NCBI GenBank assembly: GCA_002344215.1
Contig: DDSV01000036.1
Coordinates: forward strand, 154,545 to 218,544
Length of the DNA: 64,000 nt
Direction: 5' to 3'
DNA from: Akkermansiaceae bacterium UBA2381
GTDB taxonomy: Bacteria; Verrucomicrobiota; Verrucomicrobiia; Verrucomicrobiales; DEV007
Positions 17,784 to 26,262 of this stretch are shown piece by piece; position 1 is the first letter of the stretch; each line of letters starts with the position of its first letter. The notes below the pieces were generated by a model. That model was not told the DNA's origin. It made no database searches and saw only the letters and a program-made list of their open reading frames with translations. Made by a program: the position numbers and the translations under genes.

Positions 17784-17855
17784 AGCAACCCGGTTGACAA
17801 GCGCAGGAAAAACCCCCGTAAAACCTGCAAAAGACTTGTAGTCAACCGGGTTGCT
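17784..17855. promoter_or_regulatory. Large nested palindrome in divergent intergenic region
   Basis: A perfect 15-bp inverted repeat (17784-17798, AGCAACCCGGTTGAC; and 17841-17855) encloses two further pairs, CAAG/CTTG and GCAGG/CCTGC, around a loop of about 16 bases. Both arms read TTGAC outward in sigma-70 -35 style. It lies between the divergent cytochrome operon and the GNAT gene. It could be a regulatory site for both, a structured RNA, or a mobile-element remnant. The 295 bases between those genes hold no other feature apart from the small hairpin at 17697. Confidence 0.5.
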
Positions 17856-17952
17856 GTTTTGGTTTCAACCCTTTTCGTCGTTCGATCCAGGATCGTCTGA
17901 CAAATCCTTAATAAGCACTACCCGTGCCAACTTCTTTTCGAAAGGAATGCCG

Positions 17953-18450
17953 ATGAGAGATTTTTCTGATTCTTCCCGATTCATTCGCCCGGCAGTCCCG
18001 GAGGACATCCCCGTGATCCTGGAAATGATTCATGAACTCGCGGAGTTCGAGAAGCTGACCCATCAGGTCGTGGCCACCGCAGCGGACTATCAGGAAAGTC
18101 TCTTTGGTGAAAAGCCGGCTGCGGGGGCACTGGTGGCGCAGGAAGGGGATCAGCTCGTCGGGTATGCGATCTATTTCTCCACCTTTTCAACTTTCATCGG
18201 ACGGGCAGGCCTCTGGCTCGAGGATCTCTATGTCCGTCCGGCCTGGAGGGGGCAGGGTCTTGGAAAAGGACTCCTCAAGGCGGTGGGTGAAATCGCGGCG
18301 GAACGGAATGCGGGGCGATTCGAATGGAGTGTGCTCGACTGGAATCGCCACGCCATCGATCTTTACGAAAGAGTCGGAGGTGAAATTCTGCATGAATGGC
18401 GCATCGTCCGGTTGGACCGTCAGGGGATAGGTGAATTGAGCGGAAAATGA
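17953..18450 (+). CDS. GNAT family N-acetyltransferase
   Basis: A 165-residue acetyl-CoA-dependent acetyltransferase. Motif A is VRPAWRGQGLGKGLLKAVGEIA near residue 95, with the R/Q-x-x-G-x-G pyrophosphate loop, and motif B is RFEWSVLDWNRHAIDLYERVG near 118-138. The N-terminal FIRPAVPEDIPVILEMIHELA is the usual first strand and helix of this subgroup, which resembles diamine acetyltransferases (SSAT-like), so a polyamine or small amine substrate is plausible. The ATG at 17953 has an AAAGGA sequence 6 bases upstream, better placed than the ATG at 17947. The last four bases (ATGA) overlap the start of the PLPBP gene. Confidence 0.85.
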   Translation: MRDFSDSSRFIRPAVPEDIPVILEMIHELAEFEKLTHQVVATAADYQESLFGEKPAAGALVAQEGDQLVGYAIYFSTFSTFIGRAGLWLEDLYVRPAWRGQGLGKGLLKAVGEIAAERNAGRFEWSVLDWNRHAIDLYERVGGEILHEWRIVRLDRQGIGELSGK

Positions 18451-19124
18451 GTATTGCTGAAAATCTTAAGTTGGTGCGAACGTCGATCGCCTCTGCGGCC
18501 GAAAAGGCGGGCAGGGATCCGTCCTCGGTCCGATTGGTTGCAGTCACAAAGACCTGGCCCCCGGAGATCATCCGGGAGGTGATTGCGGCGGGGCAGCTGG
18601 CTCTGGGTGAAAACAAGGTTCAGGAACTCCTTGAGAAGGTCGGGGTGCTCCCGGCAGATCTCGAGTGGCATCTCATCGGCCATTTGCAGCAGAACAAGAC
18701 ACGCAAGGTTCTCCCTTATTGTGCATTGATTCACAGTGTTGATTCTGCCGATCTCGCCGCGCAGATCAACCGGATCGCGGGGGAGCTCGGGCGGACCGCG
18801 AAGGTGCTGCTTCAGGTGAATGTCGCGAGCGATGATGCGAAATTCGGTTTTCCCCTCGGAGAAGTTCGCCGGGTGTTTGGAGATCTTCTCACCCTGCCGA
18901 ACCTTGAGATCCGGGGGCTCATGACCGTCCCGCCTTATGAGCCTGATCTCGAAAAGGTGCGGCCCCACTTCTCTGCTCTGCGACGGTTGCGGGATGAACT
19001 GGCCGCAACGCATCACTGTGATCTGCCCGAGCTGTCCATGGGGATGAGCCATGATTTTGCCGTCGCCATTGAAGAAGGTGCCACCCTCGTCCGCATCGGG
19101 TCGTCGATCTTCGGACACCGTTAA
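18447..19124 (+). CDS. YggS family pyridoxal phosphate homeostasis protein
   Basis: A 225-residue PLP-binding protein (PLPBP/YggS/PROSC), a single-domain TIM barrel that buffers pyridoxal 5'-phosphate and affects amino-acid pools. The PLP Schiff-base lysine is K35 in LVAVTKTWP. The motifs GENKVQELLEK, WHLIGHLQQNKTRKVLP, LLQVNVASDDAKFGF, GLMTVPPYEPD and ELSMGMSHDFAVAIEEGATLVRIGSSIFG are all present, including the phosphate-binding SMGMS and RIG segments. The length and residues are canonical. Its start overlaps the GNAT stop by 4 bases, which implies translational coupling. Confidence 0.92.
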   Translation: MSIAENLKLVRTSIASAAEKAGRDPSSVRLVAVTKTWPPEIIREVIAAGQLALGENKVQELLEKVGVLPADLEWHLIGHLQQNKTRKVLPYCALIHSVDSADLAAQINRIAGELGRTAKVLLQVNVASDDAKFGFPLGEVRRVFGDLLTLPNLEIRGLMTVPPYEPDLEKVRPHFSALRRLRDELAATHHCDLPELSMGMSHDFAVAIEEGATLVRIGSSIFGHR

Positions 19125-19199
19125 TGCGGGACCTCCTTGCGCGTTTCGGGATTTCTTTCCTCCTTTACTACCCGGCTCCTTTTCTCCTACTCTCCCGCC

Positions 19200-20555
19200 A
19201 TGTCCAGTCAGAACCTCCGTCCCGTTGTCCCGCTCTTGAGCATCATGATGTTCCTCCAGTTCTTTGTCTGGGGAGCGTGGTTCTCGACCATCAATGTGGC
19301 TCTGGATGCGGCGAAACTCGGAGACTTCATCGGCAACGCCTATGCCGCAGTGCCTCTCGGAGCGATTTTTGCTCCGCTCTTCCTCGGAATCATCGCTGAC
19401 CGCTTCTTTCCCTCGCAGATCATCATGGGTGTGCTTTTTCTGGTCGGCGGCTTGCTGATCTTTCTCGCGGGCTCGGCGGCTGAGGCGGGGAACGGGTTGT
19501 TGATGTCGAAACTTTTCCTCGCCCACATGCTCTGCTATATGCCGACCCTGGGCCTCGGCAACACCATCGCCTTTACCCACGCCCGCAGGATCGATTTCCC
19601 GAGAATCCGGGTCTGGGGAACGATAGGCTGGATCGCCGCCGGGCTGCTCGTGGGTGCCATCGGTTGGAGCGCCCATCTCGGCATCATGAAGATGGCCGCC
19701 TGCGCAGCCATTGCCCTCGGACTGTTCTCCTTCATGCTGCCGCACACGCCGGCTCCGGCCAAGGGGCAAAAAATCGACCTGCGTGCGCTGTTGATGCTCG
19801 ACGCCCTCAAGCTGCTCGCCAAGCCCTCGTTCCTCGTCTTCATCCTCTGTTCCGGGCTGATTTGTATTCCGCTCGCCTACTATTTCGGAATGACCGGCCC
19901 CTTTCTCGCCAATGCCGGCTTCGAGCAACCCGCCTCGACCATGACCATTGGCCAGATGTCTGAAATCATTTTCATGCTGCTGATTCCGTTTTTCTTCCGA
20001 CGCCTCGGGGTGAAGTGGATGATCATCGTCGGCATGCTGGCCTGGTTTGTCCGCTATCTGCTCTTCGCCTTCGGTGCGCCTGATCAGACCGTCTGGATGC
20101 TCTTCCTCGGGATCGCCCTGCACGGGATTTGTTATGACTTTTTCTTTGTCACCGGCTTCATGTACACGGATCACGTCGCGCCCAAGGAAGTGCGCGGACA
20201 GGCCCAGAGCCTGCTTGTCTTTGTGACGCAGGGACTCGGCATGTGGATTGGCTATGCCATCGTTTTTGGTAAACCGTGGCTCGGTCTCGAGGGGACCTCG
20301 ACCAAGCTGACATCAACCGGGCCGCTCGGTGAGGCCATTCTCTCCGCCCGCAGCAGTGAGACCCTGACATTTGCCCAGAGTCTCGCAAAGATGTTCTCGG
20401 TGGGAATGCCAGAGTCCGTAGACGGCGCGCTCATTTCCGAGGCCATGAACCAGTGGAAAACCTTCTGGATGTTTCCCGCGCTGATGGCAGCCGTCATTGC
20501 CGTCATCTTCTTTGTTGCCTTCTGGGACAAAACAAAGGTAACGGAAGAGGAGTGA
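19200..20555 (+). CDS. MFS transporter, nucleoside/H+ symporter-like
   Basis: A 451-residue integral membrane protein with about 12 transmembrane segments. It is similar in pattern to the NupG/XapB nucleoside-proton symporter group: MMFLQFFVWGAWF in helix 1, a GIIADRFF loop between helices 2 and 3, NTIAFTHARRIDFPRIRVWGTIGWIAAG in helices 4-5, and GICYDFFFVTGFMYTDH in helix 10. The ATG at 19200 is chosen over a TTG at 19137, whose extra residues are not typical. Verrucomicrobial relatives are usually annotated as sugar or nucleoside permeases; the substrate is not certain. A Gfo/Idh oxidoreductase gene follows 57 bases later and may share the substrate pathway. Confidence 0.82.
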   Translation: MSSQNLRPVVPLLSIMMFLQFFVWGAWFSTINVALDAAKLGDFIGNAYAAVPLGAIFAPLFLGIIADRFFPSQIIMGVLFLVGGLLIFLAGSAAEAGNGLLMSKLFLAHMLCYMPTLGLGNTIAFTHARRIDFPRIRVWGTIGWIAAGLLVGAIGWSAHLGIMKMAACAAIALGLFSFMLPHTPAPAKGQKIDLRALLMLDALKLLAKPSFLVFILCSGLICIPLAYYFGMTGPFLANAGFEQPASTMTIGQMSEIIFMLLIPFFFRRLGVKWMIIVGMLAWFVRYLLFAFGAPDQTVWMLFLGIALHGICYDFFFVTGFMYTDHVAPKEVRGQAQSLLVFVTQGLGMWIGYAIVFGKPWLGLEGTSTKLTSTGPLGEAILSARSSETLTFAQSLAKMFSVGMPESVDGALISEAMNQWKTFWMFPALMAAVIAVIFFVAFWDKTKVTEEE

Positions 20556-20612
20556 GCGGGTGGGGCTTTCGCCCCGGTAACAGGGGCGAAGGTAAAAGGT
20601 GAAAGGTTCGGA

Positions 20613-21716
20613 ATGAAGTGGAGAGTCGCCGGCATCAACTTCGATCATTTCCACATGGGCGATCTCCTGCGGATGGTGCAGGACCACCCCGATGCGGAGG
20701 TCGTTGGCATTGCTGATGAGGATGCTTCCCGTCTTCAGGTGACGGCGCGCGAACTCGGCCTTCCGGCAGACAGGGTGTACTCTGACATTGAACGGTGTTT
20801 ACTCGAGACACGACCTGATCTTGTGATCCTCTGCCCGGCGGCGGCGCGCCATGCGGAGTGGGTCGAGCGAGTTGCCCCGTTCGGGGTCCACATCCTGATT
20901 GAGAAGCCTTTTGCGGCGACGCTGTCCCAGGCCGATCGAATGATCGCGGCAATGGCGGATAGCGGAAAGCAACTCGCGATCAACTGGCCGCTTGCCTGGT
21001 TCCGTTCTCATGTGAAATGTCACGAACTGATCCGGTCCGGTCTGATCGGAGAGATTTGTGAAGTGCATTTTTATGACGGTAACCGCGGTCCCCTTTGGCA
21101 TGGGGCTGGCAAGATCGAGCACGAACCGACGACCACCGAAAAGGACGCGAGTTGGTTTTACAAAGCCTCCGAGGGAGGAGGAAGTTTGCAGGACTATCTG
21201 GGCTACGGGACGACTCTGGGGACCTGGTTCAACGGTGGGCAGCGGCCGACCGAGGTGACCGCGATGTGGGATCTCACTGAGAAGGGTCCGCTCGAGGTCG
21301 ATGAACACAGTGTGACGGTGGCGCGATACCGGAACGGTCTCTCGAAATTCGAAACCCGCTGGGGTACTTTCTCCGATCCCTGGACCCATCAGCCGCAACC
21401 GAAGTGCGGTTTTGTCGTGAACGGGTGTGAAGGCTCCATCAGCAGCTACGATTACGACGACCACGTCACCGTGCAGACGCGGGAATTTCCTCAAGGGCGG
21501 CGAATCGAGGCCCCCTGCCTCGTTAGACCGTTTTCGGACCCGGTGGCCTACTTTCTTGATTGCCTTGAAAAGAACCAGCCTGTTGACGGGCCTCTCGGAA
21601 TCGCCGTCTCGCGCATTGGTCAGGAAATTGTGGATGCCGCGTTTGAGAGTGCCCGGACCGGGAGGGCGGTAAAACTCGAGCCTGGCGCTGACGTCTCCGC
21701 AGTCTGCGGGGCGTGA
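20613..21716 (+). CDS. Gfo/Idh/MocA family oxidoreductase
   Basis: A 367-residue NAD(P)-dependent sugar dehydrogenase-like protein. The N terminus has a Rossmann fold (VAGINFDHFHMGDLLRMV then EVVGIADEDASR), the conserved EKPFAATLSQADRMI with the catalytic Lys is near 98, and a long C-terminal alpha/beta domain follows. The GxGxxG glycine motif is degenerate (VAGINFDHFH), unlike classic members, so cofactor binding may differ. The typical DxxxH catalytic pattern is not obvious. It lies after the MFS permease and is likely cotranscribed; a role in catabolism of the imported sugar or cyclitol is inferred. Confidence 0.8.
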   Translation: MKWRVAGINFDHFHMGDLLRMVQDHPDAEVVGIADEDASRLQVTARELGLPADRVYSDIERCLLETRPDLVILCPAAARHAEWVERVAPFGVHILIEKPFAATLSQADRMIAAMADSGKQLAINWPLAWFRSHVKCHELIRSGLIGEICEVHFYDGNRGPLWHGAGKIEHEPTTTEKDASWFYKASEGGGSLQDYLGYGTTLGTWFNGGQRPTEVTAMWDLTEKGPLEVDEHSVTVARYRNGLSKFETRWGTFSDPWTHQPQPKCGFVVNGCEGSISSYDYDDHVTVQTREFPQGRRIEAPCLVRPFSDPVAYFLDCLEKNQPVDGPLGIAVSRIGQEIVDAAFESARTGRAVKLEPGADVSAVCGA

Positions 21717-21897
21717 TTCACAGTTGCCACTTTGACACCGCTTTTTCACTACCCTCCGGCGGAGGTCCTAAAGGAGAGGTTGAAATGCGCAGGCCCGGCA
21801 TTAACCTTGAATGGGTTGCCAACCAACTGCCCGGAAGCCAGCTGTCGGCTTTCCTTATCGTCAACCTACCACCTTGTCTCTCGTCGCGACCTGAATC

Positions 21898-22368
21898 ATG
21901 CAAATCGAAGGAGAACTCTGGAGAGCGGTGTCACGCCTCGTGGCTGATACCCCGCTTGCGATCATGGCCACCGCAGACGGAAACGGGGCACCCCATTCCG
22001 CATGGATGAACGTCGTGGTCTCTCCTGACCTCAATGAAGTCATTGCCATCACCCTGCCCGGCACTGACAAGGTGGCCAATCTCCGCGCCAATCCCCGGGC
22101 GGAGTGGTCTTTCGCTTCGTCGTCCCGGGAAACCTTTGTCTATCTCTCCGGTCCCACCGAGATCCTTTCAGGTGAGGATGCGGCCCGCTGCTGGGACGCC
22201 ATCCCCGGAAAGTCCTTCGCTTATTATCGCAACGCAGCGGGCGGAGACAGTGACAATCCGGCCGACTATGCGGTGATTCGCACCGAGGTGCGGAAAGTGG
22301 TGCATTCCCGTACGATTGGATATCGCAAAACCGTCGTCCTTGATCTTGATTCTTCTACCGGATCCTGA
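21898..22368 (+). CDS. Pyridoxamine 5'-phosphate oxidase family protein
   Basis: A 156-residue split-barrel flavin-binding protein of the PPOX-like group. The segments TPLAIMATADGNGAPHSAWMNVVVSPD and NLRANPRAEWSFASSSRETFVYLSG match the FMN-binding beta barrel of general-stress and F420/FMN-dependent PPOX relatives. It is shorter than the 200-plus residue PdxH and lacks its C-terminal region, so it is not a genuine pyridoxine oxidase. A reductase or sequestering function with FMN, heme or F420 is possible. Its ATG follows a gap of about 180 bases without recognisable features. Confidence 0.75.
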   Translation: MQIEGELWRAVSRLVADTPLAIMATADGNGAPHSAWMNVVVSPDLNEVIAITLPGTDKVANLRANPRAEWSFASSSRETFVYLSGPTEILSGEDAARCWDAIPGKSFAYYRNAAGGDSDNPADYAVIRTEVRKVVHSRTIGYRKTVVLDLDSSTGS

Positions 22369-22435
22369 ACGGTCCGGACTCTGAGGAGAGCTGACGAAAC
22401 CCTGCCCCTCATCAGGGAGCAGCACCAGCAGGCTT

Positions 22436-23242
22436 TCAGGCCTCTAAGCTGAGCAGCGCCACCTCCGGTGCGCAAAGAAATCGCGCCGGGATCGTGAGGG
22501 TTCCGATGCCGCGGGTGACGAAAAGTGAGTTCAGGCCACGCCGGTAGTGACCGTAAGGATAGTTTTTCCCGCAGACGGGAAGGAGAACCGGACCATACAC
22601 GGGGGCACAGATCTGACCTCCGTGAGTATGGCCGGAAATCTGGAGGGCGATGCGCGGGTCGGCGTAGGTGTCAAAGGTATCCGGTTCGTGCCAGCCGAGA
22701 ATGACCGGCTTCCGGGGATCAACCGACCGAATTGTGCCCGCAAGATCCGGGTTTCCGCGACAGAAACTGTCGATTCCGGAAATGGCGAAACGGTCGAACT
22801 CCACCGACTCGTTGATCAGCATCCTGACACCTGCGCGATCCAGAGTCTTGAGTGCTGCCGAAGTCAGATGGACGCGGTCGTGATTTCCCATCATACCGAA
22901 GGTGCCAAGACGGGGACGAAGTTCGCCGAGTTCCTCACATAGCGGGATAACGGATGCAGGATCGGTGGAAACGAAGTCCCCCGGAAGACAGACCAAATCG
23001 ACTCCCTCCTCATTGATCACCCTCACGGCCCGGCGGATGAGACTTCGATCTCCGTAGTCATCAAAGTGGAAGTCGGCCATGACCGCGATCTTCAACCCGT
23101 CGAGCGCCGCGTGATCGGGGGCGAGCGGGATTGTCTTCCGGGTCACATCGAGCCAGCGTTTCTCGACAAGGGCGCCATAGCCGAAGCATCCTAAGCCACT
23201 GCCCAGGATGGTGGTGCGTGTGATCCAATTTCTGCGTGTCAT
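22436..23242 (-). CDS. Metallophosphoesterase, Tat-type signal
   Basis: A 268-residue calcineurin-like phosphoesterase. All five family motifs are present: D-x-H in MADFHFDDYG, GD in LPGDFVSTD, GNHD in MMGNHDRVH, GWHEPD and SGHTHGGQIC. They supply the dinuclear metal centre. The N terminus carries RRNWITRTTILGSGLG, a twin-arginine-like or signal-anchor segment. The order resembles YkuE-type UDP-2,3-diacylglucosamine or cyclic-phosphate hydrolases of the membrane surface. The ATG at 23242 is chosen because GAGAGGGG lies 6 bases upstream; a second ATG at 23248 and a GTG at 23269 are alternatives. Confidence 0.82.
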   Translation of the reverse strand: MTRRNWITRTTILGSGLGCFGYGALVEKRWLDVTRKTIPLAPDHAALDGLKIAVMADFHFDDYGDRSLIRRAVRVINEEGVDLVCLPGDFVSTDPASVIPLCEELGELRPRLGTFGMMGNHDRVHLTSAALKTLDRAGVRMLINESVEFDRFAISGIDSFCRGNPDLAGTIRSVDPRKPVILGWHEPDTFDTYADPRIALQISGHTHGGQICAPVYGPVLLPVCGKNYPYGHYRRGLNSLFVTRGIGTLTIPARFLCAPEVALLSLEA

Positions 23243-23320
23243 TTTCATCCCCTCTCGTTTCGCCGCCACGGTGCCCGGCGATAAATATGGAGGTGAATAC
23301 GCAGACGGACGGGAAATCTT

Positions 23321-24148
23321 TCACGGCGCTTCGACCTTCCATCCGACCTCGTCGCAAAGGGCCTCCATTCGCTCCAGTCCGGCCTTCGCGGTCGCGAGGG
23401 GATCTTTCTCCCACCAGGCCGAATTGAATAGCTCGAGACTGAGCCAGCGGTCATAGCCCTTTTCCATCAGGACTCCGAGTTCGGTCTTTAGATCGATGAC
23501 TCCATCACCTATCATGACGCGGTCCGGATCCTTCTGCTGTCCGCTGGGAATTCCGGGGGCAGCGTCATTGATGTGGTAGTGGGCGATGCTCTCAAGGGGG
23601 AGAGACCGAAGGTCGTCGAGAGTGGTTCTGTTGTTCCAGTTGTGGAAGGCGTCGAGAATGAGACATGCGTCAGGATCGCCGCATTCGTCGAGAACGGTGA
23701 CGGTGTCGGAGACATTGTTGAGACTTGCGAAAAAGCTGATGTATTCGAGCACCGCGCGGACGCCGGTTTCCCGCCCGATCTGCAGAAGGTCGCGATACCC
23801 GTTCGCCAGGCCCGTGAGTCCCGGTCGCTCCATCGGCGGAGTGCAGACCATGAGGGGTGCCCCGAGACGGGCCGCAAGCTCAAATCGTCTCCTTGCCTCG
23901 TCCATCGCCAGCTTGTATTCCCATCCGCTGCTTTCGCCCCAATTGCGGACAGCGATAAAGCAGGGAACCGAAAGTCCGTGGTCGGCGAGTGCCTTCTCAA
24001 TGTCCGAAATCTCACCACCACGCCCGACGTGTTCGTAAAGTTCGACCGCCCAGAGTTCGATCCCGGCGTATCCGGCCTCACCGGCGATGCGGACCTTTTC
24101 GAGGAGGGGAGTTGGTTTGATCGTCGAGGAATTCAGGGAAAGGCGCAT
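23321..24148 (-). CDS. Sugar phosphate isomerase/epimerase (TIM barrel)
   Basis: A 275-residue xylose-isomerase-like TIM barrel of the AP endonuclease 2 superfamily, which includes hydroxypyruvate isomerases and inosose dehydratases. Metal and substrate residues are visible in GIELWAVELYEHVG (early Glu), VLEYISFFASLNN (Glu), LILDAFHNWNN (Asp-His) and HYHINDAAPG (His-Asp), with a final Glu in LSLELFNSAWWE. The start is the ATG at 24148; the TTG just before it would add one residue. The stop of the next gene is 12 bases upstream, so the two form an operon with a probable joint role in cyclitol or sugar catabolism. Confidence 0.82.
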   Translation of the reverse strand: MRLSLNSSTIKPTPLLEKVRIAGEAGYAGIELWAVELYEHVGRGGEISDIEKALADHGLSVPCFIAVRNWGESSGWEYKLAMDEARRRFELAARLGAPLMVCTPPMERPGLTGLANGYRDLLQIGRETGVRAVLEYISFFASLNNVSDTVTVLDECGDPDACLILDAFHNWNNRTTLDDLRSLPLESIAHYHINDAAPGIPSGQQKDPDRVMIGDGVIDLKTELGVLMEKGYDRWLSLELFNSAWWEKDPLATAKAGLERMEALCDEVGWKVEAP

Positions 24149-24160
24149 CAATTCGAGGGT

Positions 24161-25279
24161 TCAGGAGAGAATCTCGTTCACCCGTTCCATCGGGAGGAAA
24201 TGTCCGACGAGCGGTTGCGAGAGATCATCCTGACTCTGCTGCCAGGTGGCGAAGATGCCACTCTCGTCAACGAAGGTCGCAACGTAGCGCGAGCAGCCCG
24301 TTCCGTGTGGCGAGATAAAGAGAGGCGATTCGATGCTGAGGCTCTCGATGTTTGTCAGGTCACGGTCATCACCGACTGCAATGCCTCCGATCTCCTCACA
24401 GGACCAGCCCCGCGGCCGGGTGACGGCGCGTGGATTTTCATCGAGCTGGCGGAGACATTCACAACTGTCGTAAAAGTAGAGCGAGAGGTCGGGCGCATCG
24501 GCAAAGACTCCCACCTTTGGAATCGCGAGGCGCTCGGTGACGCGGGCGGCGGCAATATCCCAAACCGGACCGCGCTTGAGAAGATCCTCCGTGATCGTCT
24601 CGAAGGTGGAGCCGCCTTTCCTGCGAAGCGCGAGCGCCGTGCCGCTGCTCGACCAGGAGAAAGGGTGAGTGCAATAGCCGAGGACGAGATCACCATTGGG
24701 CAGATCGAAAGGCCAGGGATCTTTCGTGTGAAGCCGGGCCGGATCATGAAGCCCGGCGGGAATGACCTCCTCAAGGCTGGAGGGCGCGAGATTGGCGAGA
24801 CAGTCGGCGGAAAGACGGTCGATACTCCAGACTCCGGCGCCTGGTTTGAGATATTTCGCGAGGTGAGCGGGATAGGGAATGTCTTTCTCACTGGAGACGA
24901 AGAACTCAATTCCGTTGTCGGTGAGATGCAGGGCGACACCCTCGATCGAGACGACCTGGCGATCAGGATAAGAGAGGTTGGCCTTGGAGAAAGTGCCGAC
25001 CTTCTCGAAGGGCGCGTCGAACGACGAGGCTCGAAAGATGACCGCCTCCTTGCCCCGCTCTCCCGAGTGGACGCCGGTGCGCGAATCACCGTAGACGCGG
25101 TAGCGGCCGCAGATCAGCACCGACCCATCATGATCGAGGATGACATTGCCCCCGCCGAACCAATAGCCGGTGCTGCGCTCCAGAGGCTCTACCAGGACAC
25201 GGGCGGCGTCCTGATCGATGAGGGCTGAAGCCAGGGCGGTCAGCTTTTCTTTCTGCGTTTCTGTCAGGATCGGGGGCAT
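24161..25279 (-). CDS. Possible beta-propeller glycosidase-like protein, unknown
   Basis: A 372-residue cytosolic protein that I cannot assign firmly. The repeated blade-like pattern (GNVILDHDGSVLICGRY, VALHLTDNGIEFFVSS, WPFDLPNGDLVLGYC, GTGCSRYVATFVD) suggests a five-bladed beta propeller like glycoside hydrolase families 32/43/68/130 or sialidases. No signal peptide is present. It precedes the TIM-barrel isomerase gene in the same operon, which supports a sugar-related role. A sequence or structure comparison with GH130 and GH43 would settle it. Confidence 0.45.
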   Translation of the reverse strand: MPPILTETQKEKLTALASALIDQDAARVLVEPLERSTGYWFGGGNVILDHDGSVLICGRYRVYGDSRTGVHSGERGKEAVIFRASSFDAPFEKVGTFSKANLSYPDRQVVSIEGVALHLTDNGIEFFVSSEKDIPYPAHLAKYLKPGAGVWSIDRLSADCLANLAPSSLEEVIPAGLHDPARLHTKDPWPFDLPNGDLVLGYCTHPFSWSSSGTALALRRKGGSTFETITEDLLKRGPVWDIAAARVTERLAIPKVGVFADAPDLSLYFYDSCECLRQLDENPRAVTRPRGWSCEEIGGIAVGDDRDLTNIESLSIESPLFISPHGTGCSRYVATFVDESGIFATWQQSQDDLSQPLVGHFLPMERVNEILS

Positions 25280-25317
25280 AAGACAAGGCGTCGGCTTTGA
25301 ACTTTGAACTTGAAATT

Positions 25318-26202
25318 CTACCCCCTCCTCAAATTCACAAACTCAAACAAGACTTGCTCAAGCGGCTCATTGGTGGGCACAAGGCGGTAGGCCACTCCCT
25401 GCCGGGAGCATAGCTTCCGGATCGCATCGAGATGCGCGTTGAGTCGCTCCAGATATCCCGCCCTGGCCGCAGTCGGATCGATGAATAAATCACGCTGGCT
25501 CTCCTTGTCACGGAAGTGGGTTGCCTTAGCGAAATCGAAGTCAATCTCGCGGGGATCGAGAAACTGGAAGACGGCGATCTCGTGCCGCCCGGCCGCGAAG
25601 TAGCCGATCTGTTTTTCAAGCTCCTCAATGGGGGCGAGGAGATCGGAGAGCAGGACGACAAGACTGCGCTTGCGAATCAGTTCATGCAGTCCTTTCATCG
25701 CCGCGCCGAGGTCGGTGCTCTCGCCGACAGGGGCTTTTTCCAGTTGGAGGAGGATTTGGCGCAATTGCCCCGGTCGATTACGCGCGGGCAGGTGGCTGTC
25801 GATGCCGCGGTCGAAGGTGGTCAGACCGACCGCGTCCTGCTGGCCCATGAGAAAATAAGCGAGTGTCGCGGCGAAGGTGGCGGAGTAATCGGCCTTCGAA
25901 TATCCGCCTGAGCCGTAGGTCATCGACTTGCTGCGGTCGAGGAGGAGGTGGGCACGCAGGTTCGTCTCGTCCTCGAATTTCTTGATGTAGGCCCGATCAC
26001 TCCGGGCCATCACTTTCCAGTCGAGGAAGCGGGTGTCGTCGCCACGCGAGTAGGGCCGGTATTCGCTGAACTCAACCGAAAAGCCATGATAGGGGGAGCG
26101 ATGCAATCCCTTCCAGAACCCTTCCATGACCATGCGCGCCCGAAGCTCGAGCGATTTTACGCGCATCAGGGCGGCGGGATCTAAAAGCGTTGCTTTAGCC
26201 AT
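25318..26202 (-). CDS. DUF58 domain protein, MoxR partner
   Basis: A 294-residue protein with the DUF58 signature FSEYRPYSRGDDTRFLDWKVMARSDRAYIKKFEDETN in the N-terminal third, followed by a von Willebrand A-like region (LLLDRSKSMTYGS with DxSxS, and VVLLSDLLAP). Such proteins pair with MoxR AAA ATPases to remodel or activate other proteins, often envelope or metal-enzyme maturation. It is encoded downstream of the MoxR gene, with 60 bases between, in the classic order moxR-DUF58. Usually further members with vWA or BatA/BatB domains follow; here the next gene is unrelated. Confidence 0.88.
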   Translation of the reverse strand: MAKATLLDPAALMRVKSLELRARMVMEGFWKGLHRSPYHGFSVEFSEYRPYSRGDDTRFLDWKVMARSDRAYIKKFEDETNLRAHLLLDRSKSMTYGSGGYSKADYSATFAATLAYFLMGQQDAVGLTTFDRGIDSHLPARNRPGQLRQILLQLEKAPVGESTDLGAAMKGLHELIRKRSLVVLLSDLLAPIEELEKQIGYFAAGRHEIAVFQFLDPREIDFDFAKATHFRDKESQRDLFIDPTAARAGYLERLNAHLDAIRKLCSRQGVAYRLVPTNEPLEQVLFEFVNLRRG

Positions 26203-26262
26203 TTAGCTTGTCGCTGTTTTGCTGTTTAGCTTTTTCCTGCTCTTATCGCTAATCAGCTTTCC
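26203..26262. repeat. Short intergenic repeats of GCTGTTTAGCTTTTT type
   Basis: The 60-base gap between the DUF58 and MoxR genes is composed of loosely repeated motifs (GCTGTTTTGCTGTTTAGC, CTAATCAGC). A related TAGCTGTTTAGCTG is found at about 34745, after pheS. These are small dispersed spacer repeats. Confidence 0.4.

Noticed and set aside
18420..20174. A 584-residue open frame on the minus strand
   Set aside because: It is antisense to the YggS and MFS genes, both of which have clear family motifs.
23573..25228. A 551-residue open frame on the plus strand
   Set aside because: It lies opposite the isomerase and propeller-like genes, its composition is that of an antisense frame, and it has no recognisable motif.
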